The notes under the pieces are model-generated. The model was not told the origin of the DNA. It saw only the letters and a list, made by a program, of their open reading frames with translations, and made no database searches. DNA of 64,000 bases from CAIODY01 sp046051225 (lineage in GTDB: Bacteria; Bacteroidota; Bacteroidia; Chitinophagales; CAIODY01). The DNA is taken from assembly GCA_046051225.1 (NCBI GenBank), contig JBJOOR010000003.1, forward strand, positions 1-64,000, written 5' to 3'. Numbering within the stretch: the first letter of the stretch is position 1; the number at the start of each line of letters is the position of its first letter. Of this stretch, positions 1-7,688 are shown piece after piece. The translations under genes were made by a program, and so were the position numbers.

Positions 1-341
1 CCCGATTACATGGTTATTGGAAAATAGTAGCGTTTGAAGTGGATGGGGCAGACTCATTAGCCAATTTATATACATATACAAACTTTAAAAATTGCAACTT
101 TCATTTTTATAGGGATGAAGGAAATTCTTGGAACAAAATAGATGGTTGTGTGAATGATTGGGAAACTCCTTGGTTTGTTGAAAAAAAAAGATTTTCAATG
201 AAAGATTATTTTGTTTATTATGTTCCTAATAGCTCAGGATATAGAGCTTTTTTTGACATTCTTAAATTATATAAAAATGATTTCTGGATAAAAAAAGAAT
301 TCAATGGAAAAACTTATATCATCAAATTTAAAAAACAATGA
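1..341 (+). CDS. Array lipoprotein 1, 5' end outside the window
   Basis: This is the last ~112 codons of the first visible member of a tandem lipoprotein family. The frame is open from base 3 and begins with residues matching the paralogues' shared core (G-Y-W-K-I-V-A-F-E-V-D-G), so the signal peptide lies left of the window; the internal ATG at 39 is not the true start. The middle is variable and the last residues, FNGKTYIIKFKKQ, match the family's constant end. The stop overlaps the next start by 4 bases (ATGA). The G-x-W core followed by short beta-strand-like segments resembles small lipocalin-like lipoproteins of Bacteroidota; that assignment is inference, and the function is unknown. 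Confidence 0.8.
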   Translation, partial: RLHGYWKIVAFEVDGADSLANLYTYTNFKNCNFHFYRDEGNSWNKIDGCVNDWETPWFVEKKRFSMKDYFVYYVPNSSGYRAFFDILKLYKNDFWIKKEFNGKTYIIKFKKQ

Positions 342-790
342 GGATGAAAAAGTACCTACCACTTTTTATACTCTTTATTATGCTGGCTGCTATTGCTTGC
401 CGCAAATACAAAGAAGATAGTTTTATTAGCCTGAAATCATCGTATGGCAGAATTAAAGGTACATGGCATGTAGTATATTATGAAGTTGATGGGATTGATT
501 CAACGAACTATTTCTACAGTAGCCAAAATACTGCAACACAAAATGTAACTTTTTATCATAATGACGATAAACATGAATACGAATGTAGTTGGGGTGCTGG
601 AGATGATACTCCATTTGGAATAGATAAAGGTAAAATAGATTGGGCATGTTATTATATTCCCAATAGAGATGCAAACACCTTCAAGTTAAAGTATTATAAC
701 TTAGGAATTTTAAAATTGTATAAATCTGATTTTTGGGTAAATGTAGATGCCTATGGCAAACATTATTTTATCAAACTTAAAAAACAATGA
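338..790 (+). CDS. Array lipoprotein 2
   Basis: A 150-residue predicted lipoprotein. The N-terminus has two positive residues, a hydrophobic stretch and a lipobox L-A-A-I-A-C with the lipidation cysteine at residue 21, predicting export and attachment to a membrane. The core reads R-I-K-G-T-W-H-V-V-Y-Y-E-V-D-G-I-D-S, a diverged form of the paralogues' constant segment, and the protein ends in IKLKKQ. It overlaps both neighbours by 4 bases in ATGA junctions, so the array is probably one translationally coupled transcript. Its N-terminus (KKYLPLFILFIML) is like that of array member 8, not like members 3-7. An ATG two codons in (M-K-K-Y) is an alternative start. Function unknown. Confidence 0.82.
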   Translation: MRMKKYLPLFILFIMLAAIACRKYKEDSFISLKSSYGRIKGTWHVVYYEVDGIDSTNYFYSSQNTATQNVTFYHNDDKHEYECSWGAGDDTPFGIDKGKIDWACYYIPNRDANTFKLKYYNLGILKLYKSDFWVNVDAYGKHYFIKLKKQ

Positions 791-1257
791 GGATGAAAAA
801 GTACATACCTATACTTACTATACTGCTTATGCTGGCTACCATTGCTTGCCGCCATAGGTATGAAGATGATAATTATTATAGCTTAAGGAATCCTGGAAAA
901 AGACTTTTAGGTAATTGGAAAATAGTTGCTTTTAATGTGGATGGTGCAGATTCTCTAGCTGATTTATTTAAAAGAACAAATTATGCTGATTGTACTTTTA
1001 ATTCCGTTTACGACAAAAATTATCATGTAGGAAAATGGACGGGATGTATAGACATATGGACTTATCCAGGTTATTTTTCAGCTGATTTTAAATATTATAT
1101 GTGGTCAGATTTTTTTATTCACCCAGTATCTACAAGAAACACAAATACTCAACCCGATTACAAATCTTTTTATATTGAAAAACTATACAAAAGTGATTGG
1201 TGGATAAGCATAGATATGGATGGCAAACATTATGAAATAAAATTTAAAAAACAATGA
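787..1257 (+). CDS. Array lipoprotein 3
   Basis: A 156-residue predicted lipoprotein with signal KKYIPILTILLML and lipidation cysteine at residue 21. It carries the constant core RLLGNWKIVAFNVDGADSL and a variable middle rich in Tyr and Trp, then ends in the shared K-F-K-K-Q. It starts inside the stop of member 2 and its stop overlaps the start of member 4. It is nearly identical over its first two thirds to member 5 (1721), which shows that genes 3 and 4 were copied together as a block. Lipocalin-like fold is an inference from the G-x-W core; no enzyme motif is visible. Confidence 0.82.
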   Translation: MRMKKYIPILTILLMLATIACRHRYEDDNYYSLRNPGKRLLGNWKIVAFNVDGADSLADLFKRTNYADCTFNSVYDKNYHVGKWTGCIDIWTYPGYFSADFKYYMWSDFFIHPVSTRNTNTQPDYKSFYIEKLYKSDWWISIDMDGKHYEIKFKKQ

Positions 1258-1724
1258 GGATGAAAAAGTACATACCTATACTAACCATACTGCTTATGCT
1301 TGCTGCTATTGCATGTACTAAGTTTAAAGATGATAGTTTTATTAGTTTTAGAAAACCCGAAAAACGATTATTAGGCAATTGGAAAATAGTAGCGTTTGAA
1401 GTGGATGGAGCTGATTCATTAAGCAATCTTTATACTTACGCAGATTTTTCAAATTGCAATTTTCATTTTTATAGAGACGTTGGTAATTCAACTAATAAAG
1501 TTGAGGGTTGTATAAACGAATGGACTGTGGGTTGGTATTTTGAAAAGCAACAATTTACAATTGCTAATTATTTTATTTATCCTCAAATACAAAAACTCTC
1601 AAACGGGATAATGAATGCAACGACTTCTTTAACTGCCAATGTATTAAAGCTTTATAAGAACGATTTTTGGATTCAAAAATCATTTAATAATAAAACTTAT
1701 ATCATCAAATTTAAAAAACAATGA
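1254..1724 (+). CDS. Array lipoprotein 4
   Basis: A 156-residue predicted lipoprotein with the same signal peptide and lipobox (Cys21) as member 3, but from residue 22 it has T-K-F-K-D-D-S-F-I-S-F, the variant shared with members 6 and 7. The constant core RLLGNWKIVAFEVDGADSL is followed by a variable centre and the constant end FNNKTYIIKFKKQ. It differs from member 6 at only two residues within the shared length (A/I after D-G and I/V near the C-terminus), so the two copies are very recent or are kept alike by gene conversion. Four-base overlaps with both neighbours. Function unknown. Confidence 0.82.
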   Translation: MRMKKYIPILTILLMLAAIACTKFKDDSFISFRKPEKRLLGNWKIVAFEVDGADSLSNLYTYADFSNCNFHFYRDVGNSTNKVEGCINEWTVGWYFEKQQFTIANYFIYPQIQKLSNGIMNATTSLTANVLKLYKNDFWIQKSFNNKTYIIKFKKQ

Positions 1725-2116
1725 GGATGAAAAAGTACATACCTATACTTACTATACTGCTTATGCTGGCTGCTATTGCTTGCCGTCATAGGTATGAAGA
1801 TGATAATTATTATAGCTTAAGGAATCCTGGAAAAAGACTATTAGGTAACTGGAAAATAGTTGCTTTTAATGTGGATGGTGCTGATTCTATAGCTGATTTA
1901 TTTAAAAGAACAAATTATGCTAATTGCACTTTTAATTCCGTTTACGACAAAAATTATCATGTAGGAAAATGGACAGGATGTATAGACATATGGACTTATC
2001 CTGGTTATTTTACCTGCTCGTCCTCGTTTGGAGCAGGGCAACGAGTCGAGCCAACGAGGATGCAAGTGGATATGCGTTTGCAACGCCAAGTACAACCCAG
2101 TTTTATTACCTACTAA
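1721..2116 (+). pseudogene. Array lipoprotein 5, C-terminus replaced by repeat
   Basis: The first ~97 codons match member 3 almost perfectly (signal, lipobox Cys21, core, and the variable middle as far as W-T-Y-P-G-Y-F). At about base 2011 the sequence departs into an R2-type hairpin repeat, which is translated as an unrelated tail ending at 2116. The constant family C-terminus is missing, as are the usual ATGA junction and the first two codons of the next gene. A truncated lipoprotein could still be made and exported, but loss of the end conserved in all other members makes a broken gene more likely. Confidence 0.75.
2012..2101. repeat. R2 dispersed hairpin repeat inside array gene 5
   Basis: The segment contains CTCGTCCTCGTTTGG followed by the partly inverted AGCCAACGAGGATGCAAG, then a near-palindrome GCGTTTGCAACGC. 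The same arrangement recurs near 21296, 46345 (reverse), 48108 (reverse), 51214 and 51565. Here it interrupts a coding sequence whose intact twin lies at 787-1257, so insertion or replacement is directly seen. The element has no coding capacity of its own. Confidence 0.7.
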
Positions 2117-2126
2117 ATAAGCACAC

Positions 2127-2591
2127 ATGAAAAAGTACATACCTATACTTACTATACTGCTTATGCTGGCTGCTATTGCTTGTACTAAGTTTAAAGATGA
2201 TAGTTTTATTAGTTTTAGAAAACCCGAAAAACGATTATTAGGCAATTGGAAAATTGTAGCTTTTGAAGTGGATGGAATAGATTCCTTAAGCAATCTTTAT
2301 ACTTACGCAGATTTTTCAAATTGCAATTTTCATTTTTATAGAGACGTTGGTAATTCAACTAATAAAGTTGAGGGTTGTATAAACGAATGGACTGTGGGTT
2401 GGTATTTTGAAAAGCAACAATTTACAATTGCTAATTATTTTATTTATCCTCAAATACAAAAACTCTCAAACGGGATAATGAATGCAACGACTTCTTTAAC
2501 TGCCAATGTATTAAAGCTTTATAAGAACGATTTTTGGGTTCAAAAATCATTTAATAATAAAACTTATATCATCAAATTTAAAAAACAATGA
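2127..2591 (+). CDS. Array lipoprotein 6
   Basis: A 154-residue predicted lipoprotein starting M-K-K-Y, so it lacks the extra M-R found in its sisters because the repeat insertion upstream removed that junction. Lipidation Cys is residue 19. It is a near copy of member 4 with two amino-acid changes. It retains the constant core and the end FNNKTYIIKFKKQ, and overlaps member 7 by four bases. As the upstream gene stops at 2116, ten bases before this start, coupling by overlap has been lost at this one junction. Function unknown. Confidence 0.82.
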   Translation: MKKYIPILTILLMLAAIACTKFKDDSFISFRKPEKRLLGNWKIVAFEVDGIDSLSNLYTYADFSNCNFHFYRDVGNSTNKVEGCINEWTVGWYFEKQQFTIANYFIYPQIQKLSNGIMNATTSLTANVLKLYKNDFWVQKSFNNKTYIIKFKKQ

Positions 2592-3064
2592 GGATGAAAA
2601 AATACATACCTATACTTACTATACTGCTTATGCTGACTGCTATTGCATGTACTAAGTTTAAAGATGATAGTTTTATAAGCTTTAGAAAACCCGAAAAGCG
2701 ATTATTAGGCAATTGGAAAATTGTAGCTTTTGAAGTGGATGGAGCTGATTCTTTAAGCAACCTTTTCACATACACTAATTTTAATGATTGTGAGTTTAAA
2801 TTTGAATACGACAAAAATAATTCAGTTAATAAAATTGAAGGCTGTGTTGATGATTGGATTATAAATTGGCGTTTTAGTGGAAGGCAATTTCATGTGGGGG
2901 ATTATTTTATACGCCCTCAAGTTGTTCGCAATTTGAATGGAAGCATATACCTTATTGGTGCTTTTGCAACAGACTATGAAGTTTTAAAGCTTTATAAAAA
3001 TGACTTTTGGATTCAAAAATCATTTAATAATAAAAATTATTTGATAAAATTAAAAAAACAATGA
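2588..3064 (+). CDS. Array lipoprotein 7
   Basis: A 158-residue predicted lipoprotein, the longest of the array. Signal peptide with lipobox L-T-A-I-A-C (Cys21), then T-K-F-K-D-D-S-F and the constant core RLLGNWKIVAFEVDGADSL. The middle (about residues 60-130) is unlike any other member, while the C-terminus FNNKNYLIKLKKQ is again family-like. Overlaps member 6 and member 8 by four bases each. The pattern of fixed ends around a changing centre is the family's hallmark. Function unknown. Confidence 0.82.
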   Translation: MRMKKYIPILTILLMLTAIACTKFKDDSFISFRKPEKRLLGNWKIVAFEVDGADSLSNLFTYTNFNDCEFKFEYDKNNSVNKIEGCVDDWIINWRFSGRQFHVGDYFIRPQVVRNLNGSIYLIGAFATDYEVLKLYKNDFWIQKSFNNKNYLIKLKKQ

Positions 3065-3471
3065 GGATGAAAAAGTACATACCACTTTTTATACTCTTTA
3101 TTATGCTGGCTGCTATTGCCTGCCGCAAATACAAAGAAGATAGTTTTATTAGTTTAAGAACACCTTATCAACGTATAACAGGTGATTGGAGTTTAGAATA
3201 TATTGGTGTTGATAATGTAGATGTAACAAGCACTTTTATTCCTAAATGCAATGGAGCAAATTTTTATAATGATGGGGCTGAGCATTTTTACAATTCATGT
3301 TGTTCGGGAGGTGGGTACAGAATTTCTAAAAATAGTATTTGCTTTAAAGAATGTTTCTTTTTTAATAGAGCTATGAGCTGCTTTACTATACTAAAGCTAT
3401 ATAGTAAAGATTTGTGGCTTCAAACAGATTATAACAACAGCACTTATTTACTTAAATTTAAAAAACAGTAA
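3061..3471 (+). CDS. Array lipoprotein 8, last of the array
   Basis: A 136-residue predicted lipoprotein and the shortest intact member. The N-terminus (KKYIPLFILFIMLAAIAC, Cys21) and following R-K-Y-K-E-D-S-F match member 2, while the core is diverged (R-I-T-G-D-W-S-L-E-Y-I-G-V-D-N-V-D). The centre contains adjacent cysteines (S-C-C-S-G-G-G) absent from other members and the C-terminus is YLLKFKKQ. It is followed within 5 bases by a strong intrinsic terminator, so it ends the transcription unit. Function unknown. Confidence 0.82.
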   Translation: MRMKKYIPLFILFIMLAAIACRKYKEDSFISLRTPYQRITGDWSLEYIGVDNVDVTSTFIPKCNGANFYNDGAEHFYNSCCSGGGYRISKNSICFKECFFFNRAMSCFTILKLYSKDLWLQTDYNNSTYLLKFKKQ

Positions 3472-3475
3472 CATG

Positions 3476-3511
3476 AAAAAAGCCCCGATACAATGTATCG
3501 GGGCTTTTTGT
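3476..3511. terminator. Bidirectional intrinsic terminator
   Basis: A-tract, stem GCCCCGATACA / TGTATCGGGGC and T-tract. It lies between the convergent lipoprotein array and metF, so it can serve both strands. The same GCCCCGATA...TATCGGGGC stem is reused at 35793, 46088 and 51927. Confidence 0.9.
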
Positions 3512-3526
3512 TTTTTCTATAAAATA

Positions 3527-4486
3527 TTAAAACACATGTTCGGCAATAGTTCTAATAGCTTTAATATTGCTCATGGTATAATAATGAATTACAGGCGCTC
3601 CACTTTTTACTAATTCTTTAGATTGCTGAATGCACCACTCAACACCTACATTAAATACTTTTTCATCGTCATGTTTCACTTTCTGAATTTCGGTTACTAG
3701 CTCTTCGGGCAAATTTACATTAAATGTACGAGGCAATATAGCAAGCTGTTTGAAGGTAGTTAATGGTTTTATGCCTGGTATGATGGGTACATGAATATCC
3801 ATTTTTCTACAAGCATCTACAAACTCAAAATATTTGCTATTATCAAAAAACATTTGTGTTACAATAAACTGTGCGCCTGCATCTACTTTGGCTTTTAGCT
3901 GTTTTAAATCGGCAATCATATTAGGCGCTTCCGAATGTTTTTCGGGATAACCAGCCACACCCAAACAGAAATTTGTTTTTACAGGATTTTTTAAATCATC
4001 TTCTAAATAAATTCCATTATTCATTTTTTCTGCCTGCTTTAATAAATCAATAGCATGATGATGACCGCCAATTTCGGGTGTAAATTGTGTTTCGCCATGT
4101 GGTGCATCGCCACGTAAACAAAGTATATTTTGAATGCCTAAAAAATCTAAATCAATTAAAGCATCTTCGGTTTCTTCAATGGTAAAACCGCCGCAAATTA
4201 AATGTGGCACAGCATCTACTTTATATTTATTCATAATAGCTGCGCAAATACCCACTGTGCCAGGGCGCTTACGGATGGCTACTTTATCAAATCTGCCATC
4301 AGCCATTTTTTTAAATTTTGTTTCGGACCGATGATAAGTAACATTAATAAATGGTGGTTTAAATTCCATTAATGGATCTAACACATCACAAATAGATTGA
4401 AAACTTTTACCTTTTAATGGTGGTAAAATTTCGAACGATACTAAAGGTTTGTTTTTTGATGCCGATATATAATCTGTAACTTTCAT
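3527..4486 (-). CDS. metF: Methylenetetrahydrofolate reductase
   Basis: 319 residues, the usual length for bacterial MetF. It reduces 5,10-methylene-THF to 5-methyl-THF for methionine synthesis, using FAD, in the cytosol. Seen: the N-terminal S-F-E-I-L-P-P strand with the conserved glutamate, the flavin-site segment L-C-L-R-G-D around residue 120, G-V-A-G-Y-P-E-K-H near residue 180, Q-F-I-V-T-Q-M-F-F-D, and P-G-I-K-P-L-T. These are family landmarks of the TIM barrel. A well-formed promoter lies 21 bases upstream of the ATG, inside the end of the preceding gene, so metF is likely transcribed separately. Confidence 0.96.
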   Translation of the reverse strand: MKVTDYISASKNKPLVSFEILPPLKGKSFQSICDVLDPLMEFKPPFINVTYHRSETKFKKMADGRFDKVAIRKRPGTVGICAAIMNKYKVDAVPHLICGGFTIEETEDALIDLDFLGIQNILCLRGDAPHGETQFTPEIGGHHHAIDLLKQAEKMNNGIYLEDDLKNPVKTNFCLGVAGYPEKHSEAPNMIADLKQLKAKVDAGAQFIVTQMFFDNSKYFEFVDACRKMDIHVPIIPGIKPLTTFKQLAILPRTFNVNLPEELVTEIQKVKHDDEKVFNVGVEWCIQQSKELVKSGAPVIHYYTMSNIKAIRTIAEHVF

Positions 4487-4506
4487 TTTATTTTTTTAAT
4501 AAGCTG

Positions 4507-4541
4507 CAAATGTAATTGAGCCTAATTTAATTAATTGCAAA
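4507..4541 (-). promoter_or_regulatory. metF promoter
   Basis: Reading the minus strand, TTTG (4538-4541), a 23-base spacer and TACATTTG (4507-4514) match the Bacteroidota -33/-7 consensus. The predicted start of transcription is near 4500, 14 bases before the metF ATG. The -33 box lies within the last codons of the upstream gene. Confidence 0.6.
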
Positions 4542-5004
4542 ATATTTTTCCAGGCGTAGCCGAGTTATGACAGCCATTGCAAGCCCCCGTTCTTGTAACT
4601 TGATTCATGTATTGAATACCACCGCTTGCACTTTCAACGGCTGGATATAAGCCACCACTAAAATCAATGGCATCAGTAGTATAAAAGTTTCCAATAGCAT
4701 CGGCTTCAATTTTTGCCACCTCTATACCGCTGCCATTAGCTTGTGTATATAGATGGATAACCGAGTTTTGATTTATCGTAATCTGGTCGGGTTTATAAAT
4801 GCTTCCAGCCGCTACAAACCAACCTTCGCCAGCCCCCTTACCATTTTTAACATGGCAAGACATACAATTTTGCCCATTATTATGACTATTAGTTAAATTA
4901 TTTTTACTTACCGCCGCCACACCACTTCCCTCCTTTCTACAAGATGTATAAAAAATGATAACAGCAATTAATGATGTAGTAATTAGTAAAATATTTTTTT
5001 TCAT
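4531..5004 (-). CDS. Lipoprotein with two CxxCH haem motifs
   Basis: 157 residues. The N-terminus is a lipoprotein signal (hydrophobic segment, then Y-T-S-C, Cys22). Two CxxCH motifs are visible: CMSCH at residues 47-51 and CNGCH at 142-146, as in c-type cytochromes, with a glycine-rich beta-like segment between them. A final cysteine lies two residues from the end. This suggests a periplasmic, membrane-anchored dihaem protein, possibly an electron carrier, but no recognised cytochrome domain spans the 90 residues between the motifs. It sits ten bases downstream of cdsA and probably shares its transcript. Function otherwise unknown. Confidence 0.8.
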   Translation of the reverse strand: MKKNILLITTSLIAVIIFYTSCRKEGSGVAAVSKNNLTNSHNNGQNCMSCHVKNGKGAGEGWFVAAGSIYKPDQITINQNSVIHLYTQANGSGIEVAKIEADAIGNFYTTDAIDFSGGLYPAVESASGGIQYMNQVTRTGACNGCHNSATPGKIFCN

Positions 5005-5013
5005 GTTTCTAAA

Positions 5014-5838
5014 TTATTTAATCATCATCCAATACACTACAATAAATGGTAGCACAAAAATAAATGAATCAAATCTATCTAAAATGCCGCCATGCCCAGG
5101 CAAAAAATTGCCGCTATCTTTTACGCCAACTTCACGTTTAATCATGCTTTCAACCAAATCGCCCATACTTCCAAAAATGGCAATAATGGCTGCAATTGTC
5201 ATCCATTGCGTAGCTGTAAAATCATGACGAAAAATGGATAAAATATAACCAGCTGCAATAGTAAAAATTAATCCGCCAATGGTTCCTTCCCAAGTTTTAT
5301 TGGGCGAAATACGTTCGTATAATTTATGTTTGCCCAATGCTTTGCCACTAAAATATTGCATCGAATCACTTGTCCAGATTAAAATTAAAACGCCAAAAAT
5401 GCGCCATGGATAATACTTTCCGTTATCAAATGCTAATAACGAACTTAATGCTAATGGAAAAATAACATAAAAAATTCCTAGAAAATAAATGCCCAAATTT
5501 TGAAACGATTGATTTTCTTTTTGATTAAATAATTCAAATAAAAACACAATCCAAAACAGTAAAAAAGCAATCCAAGCAAATTGATGCACTACTTTTTGAA
5601 ATGCAATTAATTGAAAAATTAACACCAAAGCCACTGCCGATGTAATGCCGAATGAATTATAAAAAGATTTTGATTGATTAAATTTTTCGTTTTTTAGATA
5701 CATCATGTTAAAAAATTCTTGCAAACCATACATAGCAATAATGGTAATAGCTGCAATAAATAAATATGGAATGTTGCTTAAAAAAACGGCAATCAATACA
5801 ATGCCGAAAATGCTGCCCCAAATAATTCTTTGTTTCAT
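5014..5838 (-). CDS. cdsA: Phosphatidate cytidylyltransferase
   Basis: 274 residues, a polytopic inner-membrane enzyme making CDP-diacylglycerol from phosphatidate and CTP, the branch point for phospholipids. About seven hydrophobic segments are visible. The C-terminal family signature is present: K-R-E-V-G-V-K-D-S-G-N-F-L-P-G-H-G-G-I-L-D-R-F-D, with the metal-binding aspartates, near residues 233-257. S-P-N-K-T-W-E-G-T-I-G-G, also typical, precedes it. psd, acting later in the same pathway, lies at 52239. The minus-strand motif TACTTTCG at 5846-5853 may be a promoter very close to the ATG. Confidence 0.96.
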   Translation of the reverse strand: MKQRIIWGSIFGIVLIAVFLSNIPYLFIAAITIIAMYGLQEFFNMMYLKNEKFNQSKSFYNSFGITSAVALVLIFQLIAFQKVVHQFAWIAFLLFWIVFLFELFNQKENQSFQNLGIYFLGIFYVIFPLALSSLLAFDNGKYYPWRIFGVLILIWTSDSMQYFSGKALGKHKLYERISPNKTWEGTIGGLIFTIAAGYILSIFRHDFTATQWMTIAAIIAIFGSMGDLVESMIKREVGVKDSGNFLPGHGGILDRFDSFIFVLPFIVVYWMMIK

Positions 5839-5863
5839 AATAGTACGAAAGTAAATAATAAAC

Positions 5864-6256
5864 TTACACTAAGGTTATCAGTTTTTGCAATCCTTTAGTA
5901 ATCGAAGTTTCGATGATGGCAAACTCGGGTAAATCTTTGCCTATATAGGTTATTGCCAATAAAATATTTTTGTTTTTTAAATGTAGGTGTTGATATAAAT
6001 TAGATTTATTCAATCTATAATTTTCACGAATCAATCGTTTAATTCTATTTCTATCCACCGCTTTTTTAAAATTGCGCTTAGAAACCGAAACAACTATTTG
6101 AACAGGAAAAGGTTGTAATTGTTCTGTTTCAAAAAATACAAACCGAACTGGCGTTTGATAAAAACTTTTACCCTTTTCAAACAATACATCAAGTTGCTTT
6201 GGGCTGCAAAGTTTTTCTTGTTTGGTAAATGTATGTGCAGATAGATTAACGGGCAT
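5864..6256 (-). CDS. rnpA: Ribonuclease P protein component
   Basis: About 130 residues. It assists the RNase P RNA in removing 5' leaders from tRNA precursors. The hallmark basic segment is seen as V-S-K-R-N-F-K-K-A-V-D-R-N-R-I-K-R-L-I-R-E, the RNR motif. The frame is open to an ATG at 6283, but the nine extra residues before M-P-V-N-L are aromatic and unlike the family, so the ATG at 6256 is preferred. It lies directly downstream of rpmH, the near-universal bacterial arrangement, and is transcribed from the rpmH promoter. Confidence 0.94.
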   Translation of the reverse strand: MPVNLSAHTFTKQEKLCSPKQLDVLFEKGKSFYQTPVRFVFFETEQLQPFPVQIVVSVSKRNFKKAVDRNRIKRLIRENYRLNKSNLYQHLHLKNKNILLAITYIGKDLPEFAIIETSITKGLQKLITLV

Positions 6257-6333
6257 AAAATAAAAATACCGGATGTAGAACATGAAAATTCAACATCCGG
6301 CAACTGGAAATATGTTTAGAAATTATTGAAGAA

Positions 6334-6489
6334 TTACTTCAACGATTTTTCGTCAGATACGGTTAATTTGTTACGACCTTTTCTGCGACGAGCAGCTAAA
6401 ACACGACGACCGTCAGCCGTTGACATACGTTCACGGAATCCGTGTTTCTTTTTTCTTTTTCTGCTATGAGGTTGAAATGTAAGTTTCAT
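6334..6489 (-). CDS. rpmH: 50S ribosomal protein L34
   Basis: 51 residues, a small, strongly basic large-subunit ribosomal protein. Translation begins MKLTFQPHSRKRKKKHGF and continues R-E-R-M-S-T-A-D-G-R-R-V-L-A-A-R-R-R-K-G-R, which matches L34 almost throughout. It ends T-V-S-D-E-K-S-L-K. The order rpmH-rnpA on one strand fits the conserved operon. A good promoter lies 38 bases upstream. Confidence 0.97.
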   Translation of the reverse strand: MKLTFQPHSRKRKKKHGFRERMSTADGRRVLAARRRKGRNKLTVSDEKSLK

Positions 6490-6526
6490 GATTAATATTA
6501 ATTATAGCTTTTTGTAAATTGGAGGG

Positions 6527-6557
6527 CAAAGATAAGCCGATTTATAACTTTAACAAC
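6527..6557 (-). promoter_or_regulatory. rpmH-rnpA promoter
   Basis: On the minus strand GTTG (6554-6557), a 19-base spacer and TATCTTTG (6527-6534) fit the Bacteroidota consensus closely. It implies a transcript start near 6520 and a 30-base leader before the rpmH ATG. It is back to back with a plus-strand -7 element at 6586. Confidence 0.7.
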
Positions 6558-6585
6558 TTTTTTTTCAGTTTTTATTTATCTGCTT

Positions 6586-6593
6586 TACTTTTG
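6586..6593 (+). promoter_or_regulatory. -7 element upstream of 6611 T9SS gene
   Basis: TACTTTTG fits TAnnTTTG. No good -33 box is seen. Its position means that the GTG at 6593 would lie inside the promoter, which supports the ATG at 6611 as the real start of the gene. Confidence 0.5.
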
Positions 6594-6610
6594 TGAAAAA
6601 TATATTCAAA

Positions 6611-7672
6611 ATGAAAAAAATCTTTACGCTTCTTTTTCTTGTTGTAGGTATGCTTAATTCTTATGCTCAACCTACTATCAACAGTTCTGCATTTCCTATC
6701 GTGGGCATTACTTATCATCATGTTGCTGCCGATGCTAATACAGTAAGCAATTTATCGGCTATGCTTACTGCTGGAACAAATCAAACTTGGAATTGCCGTA
6801 CCACATTTACCCCCTTAGATACACAACATCTAAATTATGTAACTGCTGCATCAACACCCTATTCAAATTTATTTAGCACTTCAAGTTTATCTTATAATTC
6901 AACAAAAGATTCCATCTACACTTTTTTGCATACCAATGCAAATGGTTTATATTTAGATGGCATTTATTCTTACAAAGCAGGATTAGTAAGTGGTGATGGG
7001 CATTATGCCAATGGTGGGCAATTGGTTTTGCCAACTCCATTTTCAATCACTAATACTAATGTTTCGCCTGGTGTTTTTACAGCTATTAAAACAGTACTTG
7101 TTGTTTTTAAAGCAGGCATTTATAGAACCGAAACAAGAAATAGTGTGGCAGATGGCTGGGGAACTATCATTACACCAAGCGATACTTTTACTAATGTATT
7201 ACGAATTAAAACCAAAGTAACATCGTACGATTCCATTTTTTTGCCTTCAATAATTGGCCCATCGCCAGCGCCTACGTTTGATACCAGCTACGAATATTCA
7301 TGGGTTCAAAACATCGATTCTATTGGTCAAATCATGACGATTACCACAGCTAAGGATAGCACTACCATTAATAATGCAAATTATAATTACAATAAAAGAA
7401 AATCAAACGCTAATGGTATTGCCGAATTGAAACAACAAAATGGTTTTTCATTATTTCCGAATCCATGTAGCAATAGCTTAAATATAAATTTTGCTACTGC
7501 CGATAAATATCAAATAATTATTTCGAATATTTTAGGCAACCAAATTTTCAAAACAGAAGGAAATAAACAAACCTTATTTATTGATACAAAAGACTTTTTA
7601 ACCGGAACTTATTTTTTGCAAGTGATTCAAAATGGTAAAACATCGGCTAAAAAATTTGTAGTTAATAATTAA
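6611..7672 (+). CDS. Secreted T9SS-sorted protein of unknown role
   Basis: 353 residues from the ATG at 6611. A signal peptide (KKIFTLLFLVVGMLNSYA, cleavage before Q) is followed by a ~250-residue domain rich in Thr, Ser and Asn with no motif recognised, then a type IX sorting domain: S-L-F-P-N-P-C-S-N-S-L near residue 280 and a terminal K-K-F-V-V-N. The protein should cross the inner membrane by Sec and the outer membrane by T9SS, then be anchored or released. The GTG at 6593 would add six residues but overlaps the predicted -7 box. A terminator follows. Confidence 0.85.
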   Translation: MKKIFTLLFLVVGMLNSYAQPTINSSAFPIVGITYHHVAADANTVSNLSAMLTAGTNQTWNCRTTFTPLDTQHLNYVTAASTPYSNLFSTSSLSYNSTKDSIYTFLHTNANGLYLDGIYSYKAGLVSGDGHYANGGQLVLPTPFSITNTNVSPGVFTAIKTVLVVFKAGIYRTETRNSVADGWGTIITPSDTFTNVLRIKTKVTSYDSIFLPSIIGPSPAPTFDTSYEYSWVQNIDSIGQIMTITTAKDSTTINNANYNYNKRKSNANGIAELKQQNGFSLFPNPCSNSLNINFATADKYQIIISNILGNQIFKTEGNKQTLFIDTKDFLTGTYFLQVIQNGKTSAKKFVVNN

Positions 7673-7688
7673 TTGATTCTAAAAAATT

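Noticed and set aside
1..3471. CRISPR-like array in the tandem repeats
   Set aside because: The repeated units are full coding genes, not short direct repeats with spacers; no cas genes in the window.
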